From: Cycas panzhihuaensis
Lineage: Eukaryota; Cycadophyta
Reading direction: 5' to 3'
Assembly (NCBI GenBank): GCA_023213395.1
Contig: CM041465.1
Location: 30,759,741-30,823,740 of the forward strand
Length of the DNA stretch: 64,000 nt
Position 1 is the stretch's first letter, and the number at the start of each line of letters is the position of its first letter. Positions 10,536-20,720 of this stretch are shown one piece after another. The notes under the pieces are model-generated. The model searched no databases. It was not told the DNA's origin and saw nothing but the letters and a program-made list of their open reading frames with translations. The translations under genes and the position numbers were made by a program.

Positions 10536-11560
10536 GATGATGAAAATGGGATCAAATTTGTAGACTACTGGTTGCAAGATGCCTATGAAGTTAATTCTCC
10601 TTCGCATAGAAGTAATTTACTATCCAGATATGTAACTGATGACATTAACGATAATTCAAATACTTTTGAGTATATGGCAACTAACAGTAGCATAGTAAAT
10701 AATATGGAAACTAATAACAACCTGACCCTAGACCAAAACCCCCCTAGTATACCTAGTTTATTCCATAACTCTATAATATCTAGTACTAATCCTAACCCCT
10801 CCTCTACCTTAGGCATGGGTCCTAAGGTATATTACCTATCCCCACCCCTATTACAACCCAGGGAAGGAAGTAGTAATCCTTCCTCATCCTCTTTAGAGGT
10901 ATACCCACCCAACAATCGATCCCTTCCAAAAGTTGGCGCCAAGTCCAAGGAAATGGAGGGGGAATCGATGGAAAATACCTTTAGAGACTCAAGTCTAGGC
11001 AGTAGGGTAACCATCCCTAAGGAGAGAAACTCTGAACGTACATTGGAGATTATGTTAAACCCTTTTATGGAGATCAACTATAGAGAACTACCCATCTGAC
11101 CCATTGCATAGAATATTGGATAGGAGATGAGAACTGGGACAAAAATCAGCGGCATAGGGATCTGATACTCACCTTGTGAGGAATGGCCTTGTGTTGGTAC
11201 TTAGCCCACCAAGCTACCCTCCATGGATGGAAGGAATTACAAGTTGCACTTAGAGTATGATTCAGCCACCCTAAACAATTAAACATCCCATTATTTCATG
11301 TAGGGAAATGCCCTAACAAACATATTCGAAAATGTAAACAAGAGTGGACATCCTTAAGCATACCAAAGAAAACATGGAGCAACCTCTTCTACCACACCTT
11401 AGGACAAGTGGCAAGGGATTGGTTCTTGGGAAGAGAACAAAACCTAGATGTAACTTGGGGAAACCTTCAAAAATCTTTCATAAAAACTTTTTTACATTCA
11501 TTAGAAAACAAGGATATCGATAAGGTACTCAAGGGTATTAGGAGATAAATATGAATCTAG
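10536..11560 (+). pseudogene. Linker plus capsid-like module between protease and RT of J
   Basis: The protease frame continues through an Asn/Ser/Pro-rich, low-complexity linker (10572-11099: SSTNPNPSS, SNPSSSSLEVYPP). It is followed by a module of gag-capsid type, now broken by stops and frameshifts: GMALCWYLAHQATLHGW.EL near 11180-11240, then PNKHIRKCKQEW and TLGQVARDWFLGREQNL...TWGNLQKSFIKTF near 11310-11500. The pattern L-G-x-A-x-x-W-(F/Y)...W-x-x-L/F-x-x-x-F is the Retrotrans_gag core, here seen twice. The same module is in B (minus strand, about 19080-19560). A normal gag capsid lies upstream, so this is an extra copy or derivative. Function unknown. Confidence 0.65.
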
Positions 11561-11739
11561 AACAGGGAGCTATAACATCAGTACATAAGGAGAAGGAAGA
11601 GTAAGAAGACGAAGAAAAAGAGGGAATCCTTAGTTATCCTACGGAGTTCACTAAGATTAATTTTGGGGAAAGAAAAATAGAAGATACCCCCACTCATAAA
11701 ATAGGAGACAAGAAAGATATTAAAACAAGCAAGTTGAAA

Positions 11740-13080
11740 ACAACTGGAATTAATGTAGGGAGTAAGGAGGAACCTAGGACAATACGAATTGGAGACTACT
11801 AGGATGACCAAACGATAGCAGAGGCCCAGCAACTGTTTGAAGAATTTCGAGACGTATTTGCATGGTCATACAAGGATTTAAAGGGTATTCCCCCAGAGGT
11901 AGGAATGCATCACATCGACATGATTGAAGGAGCCAAGCCAGTGAAACAAAGACCATACCGAATGAACCTCAAGTATAAAGAAAAAGTAAAAGCAGAGTTG
12001 GATAAAATGTTGGAGGCAGGATATATATATATATATATATGAAATCGGCTACAGCGACTAGGTGAGCCCTGTAGTAGTGGTTCCAAAGAAGAATAGAAAG
12101 ATACGCGTTTGTGTGGATTATAGACAACTAAATAAGGTAACAGAGAAGGATCCCTTTCCGTTACCCTTTACAGAAGATATTTTGGAAGCCTTTGGAGGAA
12201 ACGAGATATATTCCTTCACCGACAGATTTAGTGGATATAACCAAGTGTAGGTCGCCCCAGAAGATCAAGCAAAGACCACGTTTGTAACAGAGTGGGGAAC
12301 GTATGCCTACAGAGTGATGCCATTCGGTTTTACAAACGCTCCAGCCACATTCCAGAGAATAGTAATCAATATATTTCGTAAAATGATTGGTGAAAAGGTG
12401 GCAGTATTTCTAGATGATTGGACATTATATGGTTTTATGAAAAATCATATGGAGAATCTTAGGGAAATATTGCAAACATGTTGAGAAAATAAGCTATGTT
12501 TAAATACGGAGAAGTGTACCTTTTTGGTACCATTTAGAAGCCTATTGGGCCATATAGTGAGTAAGGAAGGATTGCTAATGGACTCAACTAAGGTATCTAC
12601 AATCCTACATTTTCCAGTACCGCTCACGAGGAGGCAATTGAAAGGATTCTTGGGACTAATAAGATATTATAGAAAATTCATTAGGGGGTACACATGCATA
12701 TCAGGACCCCTTGAGGAATTATTGAAGAAGGATGTTGAATGGGAATGGAATGAAGAACAACAACAGGCATTTGAAGCATTGAAAAAGGCTATAATATCAA
12801 CACTTATACTGCGATTTCCCGATTGGAAGAAAATCTTCCATGTACACGTCGATGCCTCGCAGTATGCTATTGGATGCGTTTTAGCACAATCAAGTGATGA
12901 AAAGGTGGATTATCCAATATACTTTGCAAGTCGGAAACTTATAAAAGCAGAACAAAATTACATCGCAACGAAAAGAGAAGCACTCAGAATGGTGTATGCA
13001 TTGCAGAAATTCCAACATTGCCTGTTCTCGAATCCATTCCTATTCTTCATCGACCATCAAGCACTCTATACCTAGTAAAT
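11740..13080 (+). pseudogene. Gypsy reverse transcriptase and RNase H of element J
   Basis: Reads FEEFRDVFAWSYKDLKGIPP (about 11840), KQRPYRMN and PVVVVPKKNRKIRVCVDYRQLN (12062-12250), then FSGYNQV, a stop, VMPFGFTNAPATFQRI and the catalytic FLDD (12407-12418). A TA-repeat expansion at 12020-12042 shifts the frame within GYIYEIGYS. The RT connection and RNase H are open from 12524 to 13075: HFPVPLTRRQLKGFLGL, RYYRKFIRGY, VHVDASQYAIGCVLAQ, TKREALRMVYAL and FIDHQAL (the D, E and D of RNase H). Motif order is canonical for plant gypsy; the RT wording (DPFPLPF, FSGYNQ) fits the Tat/Athila group. Confidence 0.9.
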
Positions 13081-14637
13081 AAACCAATAATGAGAGGATG
13101 GATTAGCAGGTGGCTAATGTTATTTCAAGAATTCTCATTTAAAATCATTGTGAAACCAGGGAAAACTCAGATTATACCTAAGCAATTATCAAGGATTACA
13201 AATGGAGAAAAGGCTACAAGGGTGCCATATGACTTTTCTGACACAACATTATTCAGTGTAGAGGCAGTACCAATAGACTGGTATGAGGGAATACCAGAGT
13301 ACTTAGCAATAGGGGAAGTACCGCTAGAATTGGACCGTATGGAACAACGAAATTTTGTGAGAAAAGTAGAGCCATACCAATTGATAAAAGCGGAATTATA
13401 CAAATTGGGACCAGAAGAGGTACTACGTTGGTGCATCAGACCACACAAAGTTAACCAAATTATGGTCCAAGCACATGAAGGCATAGCAGGAGGACATATG
13501 GGAAAATTGACGACATGGAGAAAGATCTTAATGTTAGGATTCTGGTGGCCATCCATGTTTGAGGATGTGAGGAAATGGATTCAAGCGTGCGACTATTGCC
13601 AAAGGGAAATAGGGGCTTGATTTCGTAGACCCAATCCTACCTTTGGCACCATTTGAGAAATAGGGGCTTAATTTCGTCATACCAATCAAACTGGCCGCCT
13701 GACGATCCTAAGCTCGATTTATCCTAGTGGCGACTGACTACATGACCAAATGGGTGGAAGCGGGGGCATTAAGGAAAGCAGACTCAGAAAGTACGGCACG
13801 ATTCCTTTATGAAGTGATTATTACACGATTTGGATGCCCTTTAGAAATTGTAAGTGATTAAGGGGTCTATTTCCTTAACCAAACCATAGAGATATTAATA
13901 TCGACCTTCATGATAAGCCATCAGAAATCCACACCATATTACCTATAAGGGTGAACAGGCAAGCAAAAAGTTCAAATAAGATTATTAAGAATTGTCTGAG
14001 AAAGGTTTGCGACGTGGGAAGATTCTACTGGGCTAATAAACTTCTATCAGTACTATGGGCTTTCAGAACAACGTACAAGAGATCGACAGGGTAAGCACCG
14101 TTTCAATTGTTCTATGGAACAGAAGCCATTCTTCCTATGGAGTTTGAGATACCAAGCTTAAGGACTACTATGCAGTGGCAGTTGGACGACTTCCACTCCC
14201 TACAGTGGCGATTGGAAGAGTTAGTAAGATTGGAAGAAAATAGGTATATAGTGAAATGGTTACAAAGCATAGAAAAACGACGACAGAAGGCATGGCACAA
14301 TCGACATCTATGCAAGCCACAATTTAAGGAAGGTGACCAAGTCCTTCTCTACGATAGCAAGTTCAAAATGCACCTCGAGAAGCTCAAAATGAGATGGTTA
14401 GGACCTTATATTGTAGAACAAATCTTTGAAAATGGGTCAGTTCAATTTGCGGGAAATCGATGGACCATTGCTACCAACCCAAGTGAATGGTGGCCGACCG
14501 AAATCGTACATCGATTAAAAGGAATTATTAGCCGGATCAGCTGGTTGTATCATAACGTGTTGCGTGATGTTGAGGTGAATCAGACCGCCTTCATACCGGA
14601 ATATGATCCAGTTTGGTATGGAAACGTAAAATTATAA
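13081..14637 (+). pseudogene. Gypsy integrase of element J, nearly full length with stops
   Basis: Zinc-binding domain: HEGIAGGHMGK...RKWIQACDYC around 13470-13605. A local tandem duplication of about 50 bp (13615-13668, AGGGGCTTGATTTCG / AGGGGCTTAATTTCG) disrupts the linker. The catalytic core around 13700-14100 reads VATDYMTKWVEA (first Asp) and FGCPLEIVSD (second Asp) with stops and frameshifts. The C-terminal part is open at 14107-14637: LFYGTEAILPMEF, KEGDQVLLYDSKF and a GPY/F motif (RWLGPYIVEQIF). The insertion site of J within B maps to the homologous C-terminal coding stretch. Confidence 0.88.
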
Positions 14638-15209
14638 AAAAATTAAAAAATAAGAAAAAGAACCATAACTCATATCATACACAAGCAATAAGGAAATCAT
14701 GAAAGGGAAGGATATACCACAAGGAGAAAAACCAATAATGAAGAGGAATTCTGTCAGAAAATTCAGATTTTTTACACTTGTACCAGCAAAATACACTATA
14801 CGTACCAGAAAAAGTATGTTTCCAGGTACGCATAGTGTAAAATAAGCCAAAATACATTATATGTACTAGAAAAGTATAAGTGAATCAAATTACACTATAC
14901 GTACCTAAAAAGTACGCTGTCGAGTATGCACAGAACAAAAGGTCGCATAAGACAAAAGTATATAATACGTACCTACAAACATTCCTGCACGGTACGCAAT
15001 GGAAAAAGGAGGATAATTCGGCTCGAATTCTCAGTAGCAAACAACCAAAAGGAACCCTTATGATCCGAGGAAGCACAAAGGCAAGATTCGGCATAGATTC
15101 TGAAGAATAATTTTAAGAAAACAGTAACCATTCCAAAAAGTTACGTATGAAGGGTTCGCATTTGTATTGCTTGGTTATTTCAGCCCTACTTTTGGGAATC
15201 CCATAGCTA
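14638..15209 (+). other. Non-coding spacer of J with TACGTACC-type direct repeats
   Basis: An A-rich stretch after the integrase stop, then at least three degenerate direct repeats of about 28 bp: AATACACTATACGTACCAG (about 14789), AATACATTATATGTACTAG (about 14850) and ATTACACTATACGTACCTA (about 14888), with a partial fourth near 14955. Copy spacing is irregular (about 61 and 38 bp). The ORF3 start follows. It may hold a promoter or splice signals for ORF3, but nothing proves it. Confidence 0.7.
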
Positions 15210-16337
15210 GTGACCATAAGGACATGCCAAGAAACCTTCCTGCCTAAGCTGAGGAAGGAGTTGGAGGGATTACCTTCACAATTCAAAGTTAAAGTCAAGC
15301 AGACAGGTTGGGGGGAATATATATATTGTAACCCTCTCTATTGTGACCAAGAACTCATGGAGAACATTTTATTGGAACTCAACAAGGACTTGAAGAAGGT
15401 AAGGCTAGACGCAGAAATAATCCACCTACTCTCAGGACTCCCAAACGAGGGGGAAGTCCCCACAACCACCAAAAGGTCAGAAGTGGACCGTGAGACCTAG
15501 TTGAAGGAATTTTTCCAAGAAAACACTCAATTAACCTCGGGAGGAATTCGGGTGGTAGACATAAAGGATGCCAAACTACAATGGGTAGCCAAAGTCATAA
15601 ATTGTAGATTTTTATAAAAAAGAAAGTACACATATATTCTATGGGGAATGATGCCAATATTACCAAAGATTCGGGATGGAGAGAGACTGAATTGGTCGTC
15701 ATTCCTAGCAGTGAATATGGTACAATAGATTCAGGAAGTGATGACACACCCTTTCGTCATCCCTCCTTGTTATTAGCTATCCTATTTTACCAATGTCCAG
15801 GTGTACAACTGGTAAAAACAACCATTCCTCCAAATGAACCGCTTATAAAACAATGGGTGACTGAGTTTCCGGACACTACCCATGACAAAGAATTGAAGAA
15901 AAAAATCCAAAAGCAAATGACAAAAGTTCTTAAATGGTTGTAACAAACCCCCGGGACGCCCATTCCACACCATGCCAAACAAACCATCCGGAAAAGTAAT
16001 AAAAGAAGAAAGGACAAGAAAGAGCCTGAAGAGGAGGAAGAAGTATAGCCCTCACTTGAAGAATGGGCAGAATTCCCTCCTGTAATGGAGACAAGAGAAA
16101 CATCAACACCTCCTCCCATAGATGACAAATCATGTTAAATCATTCAATTGATCAAAGAGATGGAAGAAGGGTACAAAGTAGAAATAACTGCCCTTCAAGA
16201 GAAAATTAAAGAAAAAGAAGTGAAATAGCAACACTTACCCAAATTAATGAAGAAATCTTGGCCGCAAAAGATTCACCAGCAGGGCAGGGGCAACAGGAGT
16301 AGCCCTGAGATAGAGAGGGGGAGGAATACCCCAAATT
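15210..16337 (+). pseudogene. Post-integrase ORF3 of element J (unknown function)
   Basis: Begins at GTG 15210 where B has ATG; the frame reads CQETFLPKLRKELEGLP, VKVKQTGWGEY, then DQELMENILLELNKDLKK and LPNEGEVPTT. It meets a TAG near 15500, shifts frame near 15617, and continues through YI.WGMMPILPKIRDGERLNW and HPSLLLAILFYQCPGVQ (15641-15943). The tail has a Lys/Glu-rich basic-acidic stretch (RRKDKKEPEEEEE) and a predicted coiled coil (EMEEGYKVEITALQEKIKEKE) before the stop at about 16337. Length about 375 codons, conserved with B (5065-6191). Resembles plant transposon-protein-type ORFs by pattern only. No env-like membrane anchor is visible. Confidence 0.72.
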
Positions 16338-16388
16338 TTGAATTTTTTTGTTGAGCAAGGATGCTCAATCATGTTGACCCGGGATAGA

Positions 16389-17253
16389 TGTTGGGACATA
16401 TTTTGATACACTGGGCTATGTGGATACCAGAGGTAGGTTGTGTAACCATTGAGGTGTAGGTACGGACCGTATGGAGGTCCGTGTGATGCAGAAAAGGAAA
16501 GAAATCAACATTCTGGGTACGTATGACAGGTGCGTACTTGAAAAGGTATGCAATACAGAATACGTACCTTCTGCGATATGCAAGCAAACAACAAGGGTAC
16601 GCATGGTAGAACTAGACCAATGGATACTTGGGAGGATGACATCAGCACCTAAGGACGTACATACAGATGTACGGATGGGAAAAGACAACGTTTAAGGAAA
16701 CTAACCAATGATTAACCAAGAGGTACACACATGGCTGAAAGGGTACGGTTATGACATGGAGTCATAACCCTTCAGCGAAAGGACACAAAGAAGGCGCAAT
16801 TAAGGGAACCTGCAAGGACCATTCCAGCGGTGAAAGCCGAGCATTCAAGACACACAATGGTACAGTAGCCAGCACATATATCCAACGGTACAGAGCAATG
16901 TACAAGAGATGCATTCCGTGATGCATACCTTCTGGGAATGTGCATGATAGCATTGGTGTATACGACTGGAATGTATAGGGAATACATTCCAGCACCTGTC
17001 GTATAAAGACTTATTGCTTAATAAAGGAAGAGTTACATGGAAAATGTTGATTCTATGTGTTCTACGAGGTTTGAATGATGGATATTTGCTGTTTATTGTA
17101 CTGCTGTATGTGATCTGTGACATTGTTGTATGGAATTGTGAACAAATCTGTGATGATCGAGTGTATGAAGCATGTTGACTGTATCCTAGGCTAGACTACC
17201 AGTGATACCTTGACAATTGTACCTATCTCAGTAGGGAGATATTGAAGTCAACA
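16389..17253 (+). repeat. 3' LTR of element J (865 bp)
   Basis: TGTTGGGACATATTTTGATAC to GAAGTCAACA, followed by TSD gtaac (17254-17258). It pairs with 6756-7575. A purine tract (GAGAGGGGGAGGAAT, about 16311-16325) upstream may be the polypurine tract, although about 60 bp separate it from the LTR. Confidence 0.95.
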
Positions 17254-17530
17254 GTAACTGAGGACCATAAATTTCTCGTAGTTTGAGTGAGTTGTTGTCA
17301 AAGATTTTGTGGGTGATGTATGACCTTAACCATCACATCTTCAGTTTCCCTGGATGTGTCTTGAATTTCCTCAGGGGTTGAGCTTCTACCCACTTTATAG
17401 TATAATTTGTTGCCTCCAGAATGTAATGAGCTTGAGATTGTTGGGTTTTCGACTTGATGCGTCCTCTAAAATCAAGACCCCACTTTTCAAAAGGTGCAAG
17501 TAGCACAATTTCTAGAATAGCATAAGCCAT
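17254..17530 (-). pseudogene. Integrase remnant of element B with two internal deletions
   Basis: On the minus strand it reads VLLAPFEKWGLDF and TNYTIKWVEAQPLRK, then jumps directly to FKTHPGKLKM and the GPY/F-type tail. Compared with J, the zinc-binding domain (about 500 bp, between RNase H's WLMLF and LAPFEK) and the catalytic core (about 590 bp, between LRK and KFK) are missing. The frame is cut by J at 17253 and resumes at 6755. No catalytic triad remains, so B could not have encoded integrase in this form. Confidence 0.8.
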
Positions 17531-18830
17531 TTGCTAATCTGTCCTCTTAGTATTGGTTTATTTACTAAATACATTAAGGCTTGATGATTGACATAAAAAA
17601 TGAATGGATTAGATAAGAAGCGGCGTTGAAACTTTTGCAAAGCATATACCATACTGGGACCCTCTTCCTTGGTGGTCGTATAATTTTGTTCAACTTTTAT
17701 CAACTTTTTGCTGGTGAAATAAATTGAGAGATCAATATTTGTTTCCCTTGGTTTTGCTAGCACACACCTAATGGCAAATTGTGATGCATCTACATGAACG
17801 TGGAATATCTTATTCCAGTCTAGAAAATGTAAGATGGGAGTAGATGTTATGGCAACTTTTAACAACTCAAATGCATTTTGTTGCTCTGCGACCCATTCCC
17901 ATTCTATATCTTTTTTCAACACTTGGTCCAATGGTCTTGATATACATGCATATCGTCGGATAAATTTTCTATAATATCCTGTTAATCCCGAAAAACCTTT
18001 TTAAATGTTTTCTTGTCAATGGAGTTGGAAAATGCACAATGGTTGACACTTTAGCAGGATCAATTAGCAATCAGTCTTTACTCACTATGTGTTCAAGTAG
18101 ATTGCCAAATGGTATCGAAAAGGTACATTTTTTAGGATTAAGATAGAGGTTATGATCTCCACATGTTTGCAACATTTCTCTAAGATTATCCATGTGATTC
18201 TTCATTAATCCATACAATGTTTAATCATCCAGAAATACAATCATTTTCACTCCAATCATTTTGTTGAAGATATTAATGACAATGCGCTAGAATGTGATAG
18301 GCGCATTGGTTAATCCCAAAGGCATCACTCTATAGGCGTATGTTCCCCACTTGGTGACAAAAGTTGCTTTTGCCTAGTCTTTAGGAGTGATTTGCACCTG
18401 ATTATACACACTGAATCCATATATTAACGGGTAAACTTCATTACCCCCCACCACCTCCAATATACCTTCTTTGAAGGTAAGTGAGAATGGGTCTTTTTTC
18501 ATCACCTTATTTAGTTGTTGATAGTCTACACATAATCAATTTTTTCCATTCTTTTTTGGTATAACCACTACTTGACTTACCCATTCACTATAACCAATTT
18601 CATATAGGTATCCAACTTTTAACATCTTGTCTAATTCAACTTTAACCTTTTCCTTGTATTTTGGGTTCATTCTATAAGGTCTCTGCTTTATTGGTTTAGC
18701 TCCTTCTATTAAATCGATGTGGTACATTCCGATCTTTGGAGGAATACCCTTAAGGTCTTTGTATGACCATGCAAAGACATCTTTATATTCCTCGAACAAT
18801 GCTTATGCTTCGGCCACTATTTTTTCATCC
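17531..18830 (-). pseudogene. Reverse transcriptase and RNase H of element B
   Basis: Minus-strand frame from 18799 to 18536 reads FAWSYKDLKGIPPKIGMYHI, KQRPYRMNPKYKEK and GYLYEIGYSEWVSQVVVIPKKN. Lower coordinates show VMPLGLTNAP, FLDD followed by a stop, and CTFSIPFGNLL, all with stops or shifts. RNase H is open at 17512-17931: HVHVDASQFAIRCVLAKP, YFTSKKLIKVEQNY and FYVNHQAL. The last catalytic Asp is Asn (VNH instead of IDH). This copy lacks the TA expansion of J, showing the ancestral GYLYEIGYS reading. Confidence 0.87.
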
Positions 18831-18989
18831 CAATAGTTTCCAATCAACATGTTTTTGGGATTTTCTAGTGTTCCCAGGTTAATTTCTTTGGTTTTTACTT
18901 TTTCCACTTCTATTTTGTCTTGATTTGTCATGTTATGAGTTGGGGTTTCCTTGATTTCCCGCTCTCCATACTTTAGCTTGGTGTATTCT

Positions 18990-20300
18990 GGAGGAAAATT
19001 ATGGTTTTCCGTTTCTTCTTCGTCCTTAGCTTCCCTACTTTCTATTGTTTATGCTAATGACATATTTTTAGGTTGTTTGGCTGATATACTTAGTTGCCTA
19101 ATTTGCTTGAGTATTTTGTTTAGGGTTTTATTATGGGAAGAACGAGAAAATGTCTTAATAAAAGAATTTTTAAAATTATCCCAAGATGCATTTAGTGTTT
19201 TTTCCTTAACATCCATTTCTTACCTATTTTCCTAAGGTATGAAAAAATAGATGACTCCACTTACTTTTTGGAAGGCTTTGAGATTTCCAATAGATTTTAC
19301 AACGTTGAATATGTTTTCTAGGACATTGCCCTATGTAAAAAGATGGAAAACTAAGTTTTTCAAGTGTATCAAACCCAAGTTTGAAGGCTTCTTCGAGTTT
19401 TTCCTATTTCCGAAGGGAAGCTTGATGGGCTAAATACCAATGCCATGCAGGCCCTCTTAAAGTTAAGACAAAATCCAAATCCCATCCATCTTTATTGACC
19501 ATTCTTTTCTTGATCCAATACTCCATACGTTGGATCAAGTGAGTGGCGCCATATAATTGTTGCCCAAAGAATGATTTTACAAAATCCCTAATACGTGAGC
19601 CAAGTTTTCTATCTTTGGGGATGGCTATATAGTTTCCTAGACTGGGGTCTTGAGAAATGCTTTCTGTAGATCTCTCTTCCTTCAGTGACTCCATACCCAA
19701 GGGTGAATTGTCTTCCGAGGAAGAGGTCTTGATGCTGGGTGGGTGCACTTCAAGAGAAGAGGAGGAAGGGTTTCCTTCCTCGGGAGGGTTAAGGGGTGGG
19801 AAGGTTTGTCTACTTTTGAACCTATATTGGAAGTAGAGGGGAAACTGGGGTCAGGGAAAGGCAGGGGTTTGGGTTCGAGATGGCTATTAGGGTTAGGGTT
19901 AGGAAAAAGGCTAGGGCTAGGGTTACGGGTTTGGTCTAGGGTTTAAACTATATTAACACTCATTACATCATTCATACATTCATTTGCTACACCAACTATT
20001 GTCCTATTGTTATAATCACTAAAATGCTCAAAAGAATCAGATTTATTAATGTCGTTAGTGATACATTTGGAAAGCAGGTTGCATTGGTAAGATGGAGGGT
20101 TAACCTCATACTGTTCCTCCCACCATAAATCAACAAACTGTCATGTTCCCTCATTATCTGAGGAATTGTACAATTCTTCAAAACAATTTGGTTTAATTTC
20201 TTGTGAATTAGTCATATTGGTAGGTTCTTCCACTATAAGGTGTAGATTAATCAATTCAAATGACGATGATGTTTCTTCACTGGAAATTGTTATGTTGGAA
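18990..20300 (-). pseudogene. Linker plus capsid-like module between protease and RT of B
   Basis: Minus strand. The open part 19404-19748 reads a Ser/Glu-rich linker (KTSSSEDNSPLG), then HLIQRMEYWIKKRM, WDLDFVLTLRGPAWHWYLAHQ. Beyond a stop it continues LEEAFKLGFDTLEK, RKHIQRCKIYW, FFHTLGK and a W-x-x-F-x-x-S-F-I-K-T-F block to about 19080. This matches the module at 10536-11560 of J. The 'LRGPAWHWYL...LEEAFKLGF' pattern is the Retrotrans_gag capsid core. The G/T-rich GGGTTAGGG stretch at 19880-19930 belongs to the low-complexity linker. Confidence 0.65.
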
Positions 20301-20329
20301 ACATTGCCTAAAATAACCTAAATTGGCTA

Positions 20330-20720
20330 TTTCCCGAGCGTTAGAAGGACTACTTCACTGTTCCCATCTGATAACGTGAATGTTACATCTTTCCAACTTT
20401 ATAAGCAGTCCGTCTTATAATGCCAAGGGCGACCAAGTAGCATTGAGTAAGGTACCATCCCCTTGACAGTTTCCACTATAGTAAAATCAACTCTTACTAT
20501 AATGCCAACTACGTCAACCTTTACATTTGACAATTTCCCCATTGGTTTAACTAGCAACTCATTTGTTAGTTTTAGAGAGTATGTAGTAATTTCGAGTTTG
20601 GGACAACCCAACTTCTTCCATGTGGTAGTGGGCAACACATTAACAGCAACTCCTCCGTCGACAATTACTTTATGAAACTTCTCTCCCAAATTTGTAATGG
20701 ATACCAAGGGAATCAAGGTT
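20330..20720 (-). pseudogene. Aspartic protease of element B
   Basis: Minus strand: ITNLGEKFHKVIVDGGVAVNVLP (active site DGG, as in J), CPKLEITTYSLKLTNELLVKP and LLGRPWHYKTDCL. Position and wording match J at 9963-10290. One frame shift lies near 20725, at the gag junction. Confidence 0.85.

Larger units (their letters stand above)
6756..17253 (+). mobile_element. Element J: Ty3/gypsy LTR retrotransposon with extra capsid-like module and ORF3
   Basis: A full-length + strand gypsy element of about 10.5 kb: 820-bp and 865-bp LTRs with TGTTGGG...GTCAACA ends, flanked by the TSD gtaac (6751-6755 and 17254-17258). Internal order: gag with four zinc knuckles, protease, capsid-like module, RT, RNase H, integrase, spacer, ORF3, 3' LTR. 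It landed in the integrase C-terminal region of its relative B in opposite orientation. Gag and protease share one frame with several in-frame stops, suggesting an original single gag-pro-pol ORF. Inactive now. Confidence 0.95.

Noticed and set aside
19870-19940. GGGTTAGGG-like telomeric repeat
   Set aside because: Only a few irregular units; it lies in the low-complexity coding linker of B (minus strand), and the equivalent linker in J is also Pro/Asn-rich with CCTAACCCC words. Not an interstitial telomere array.
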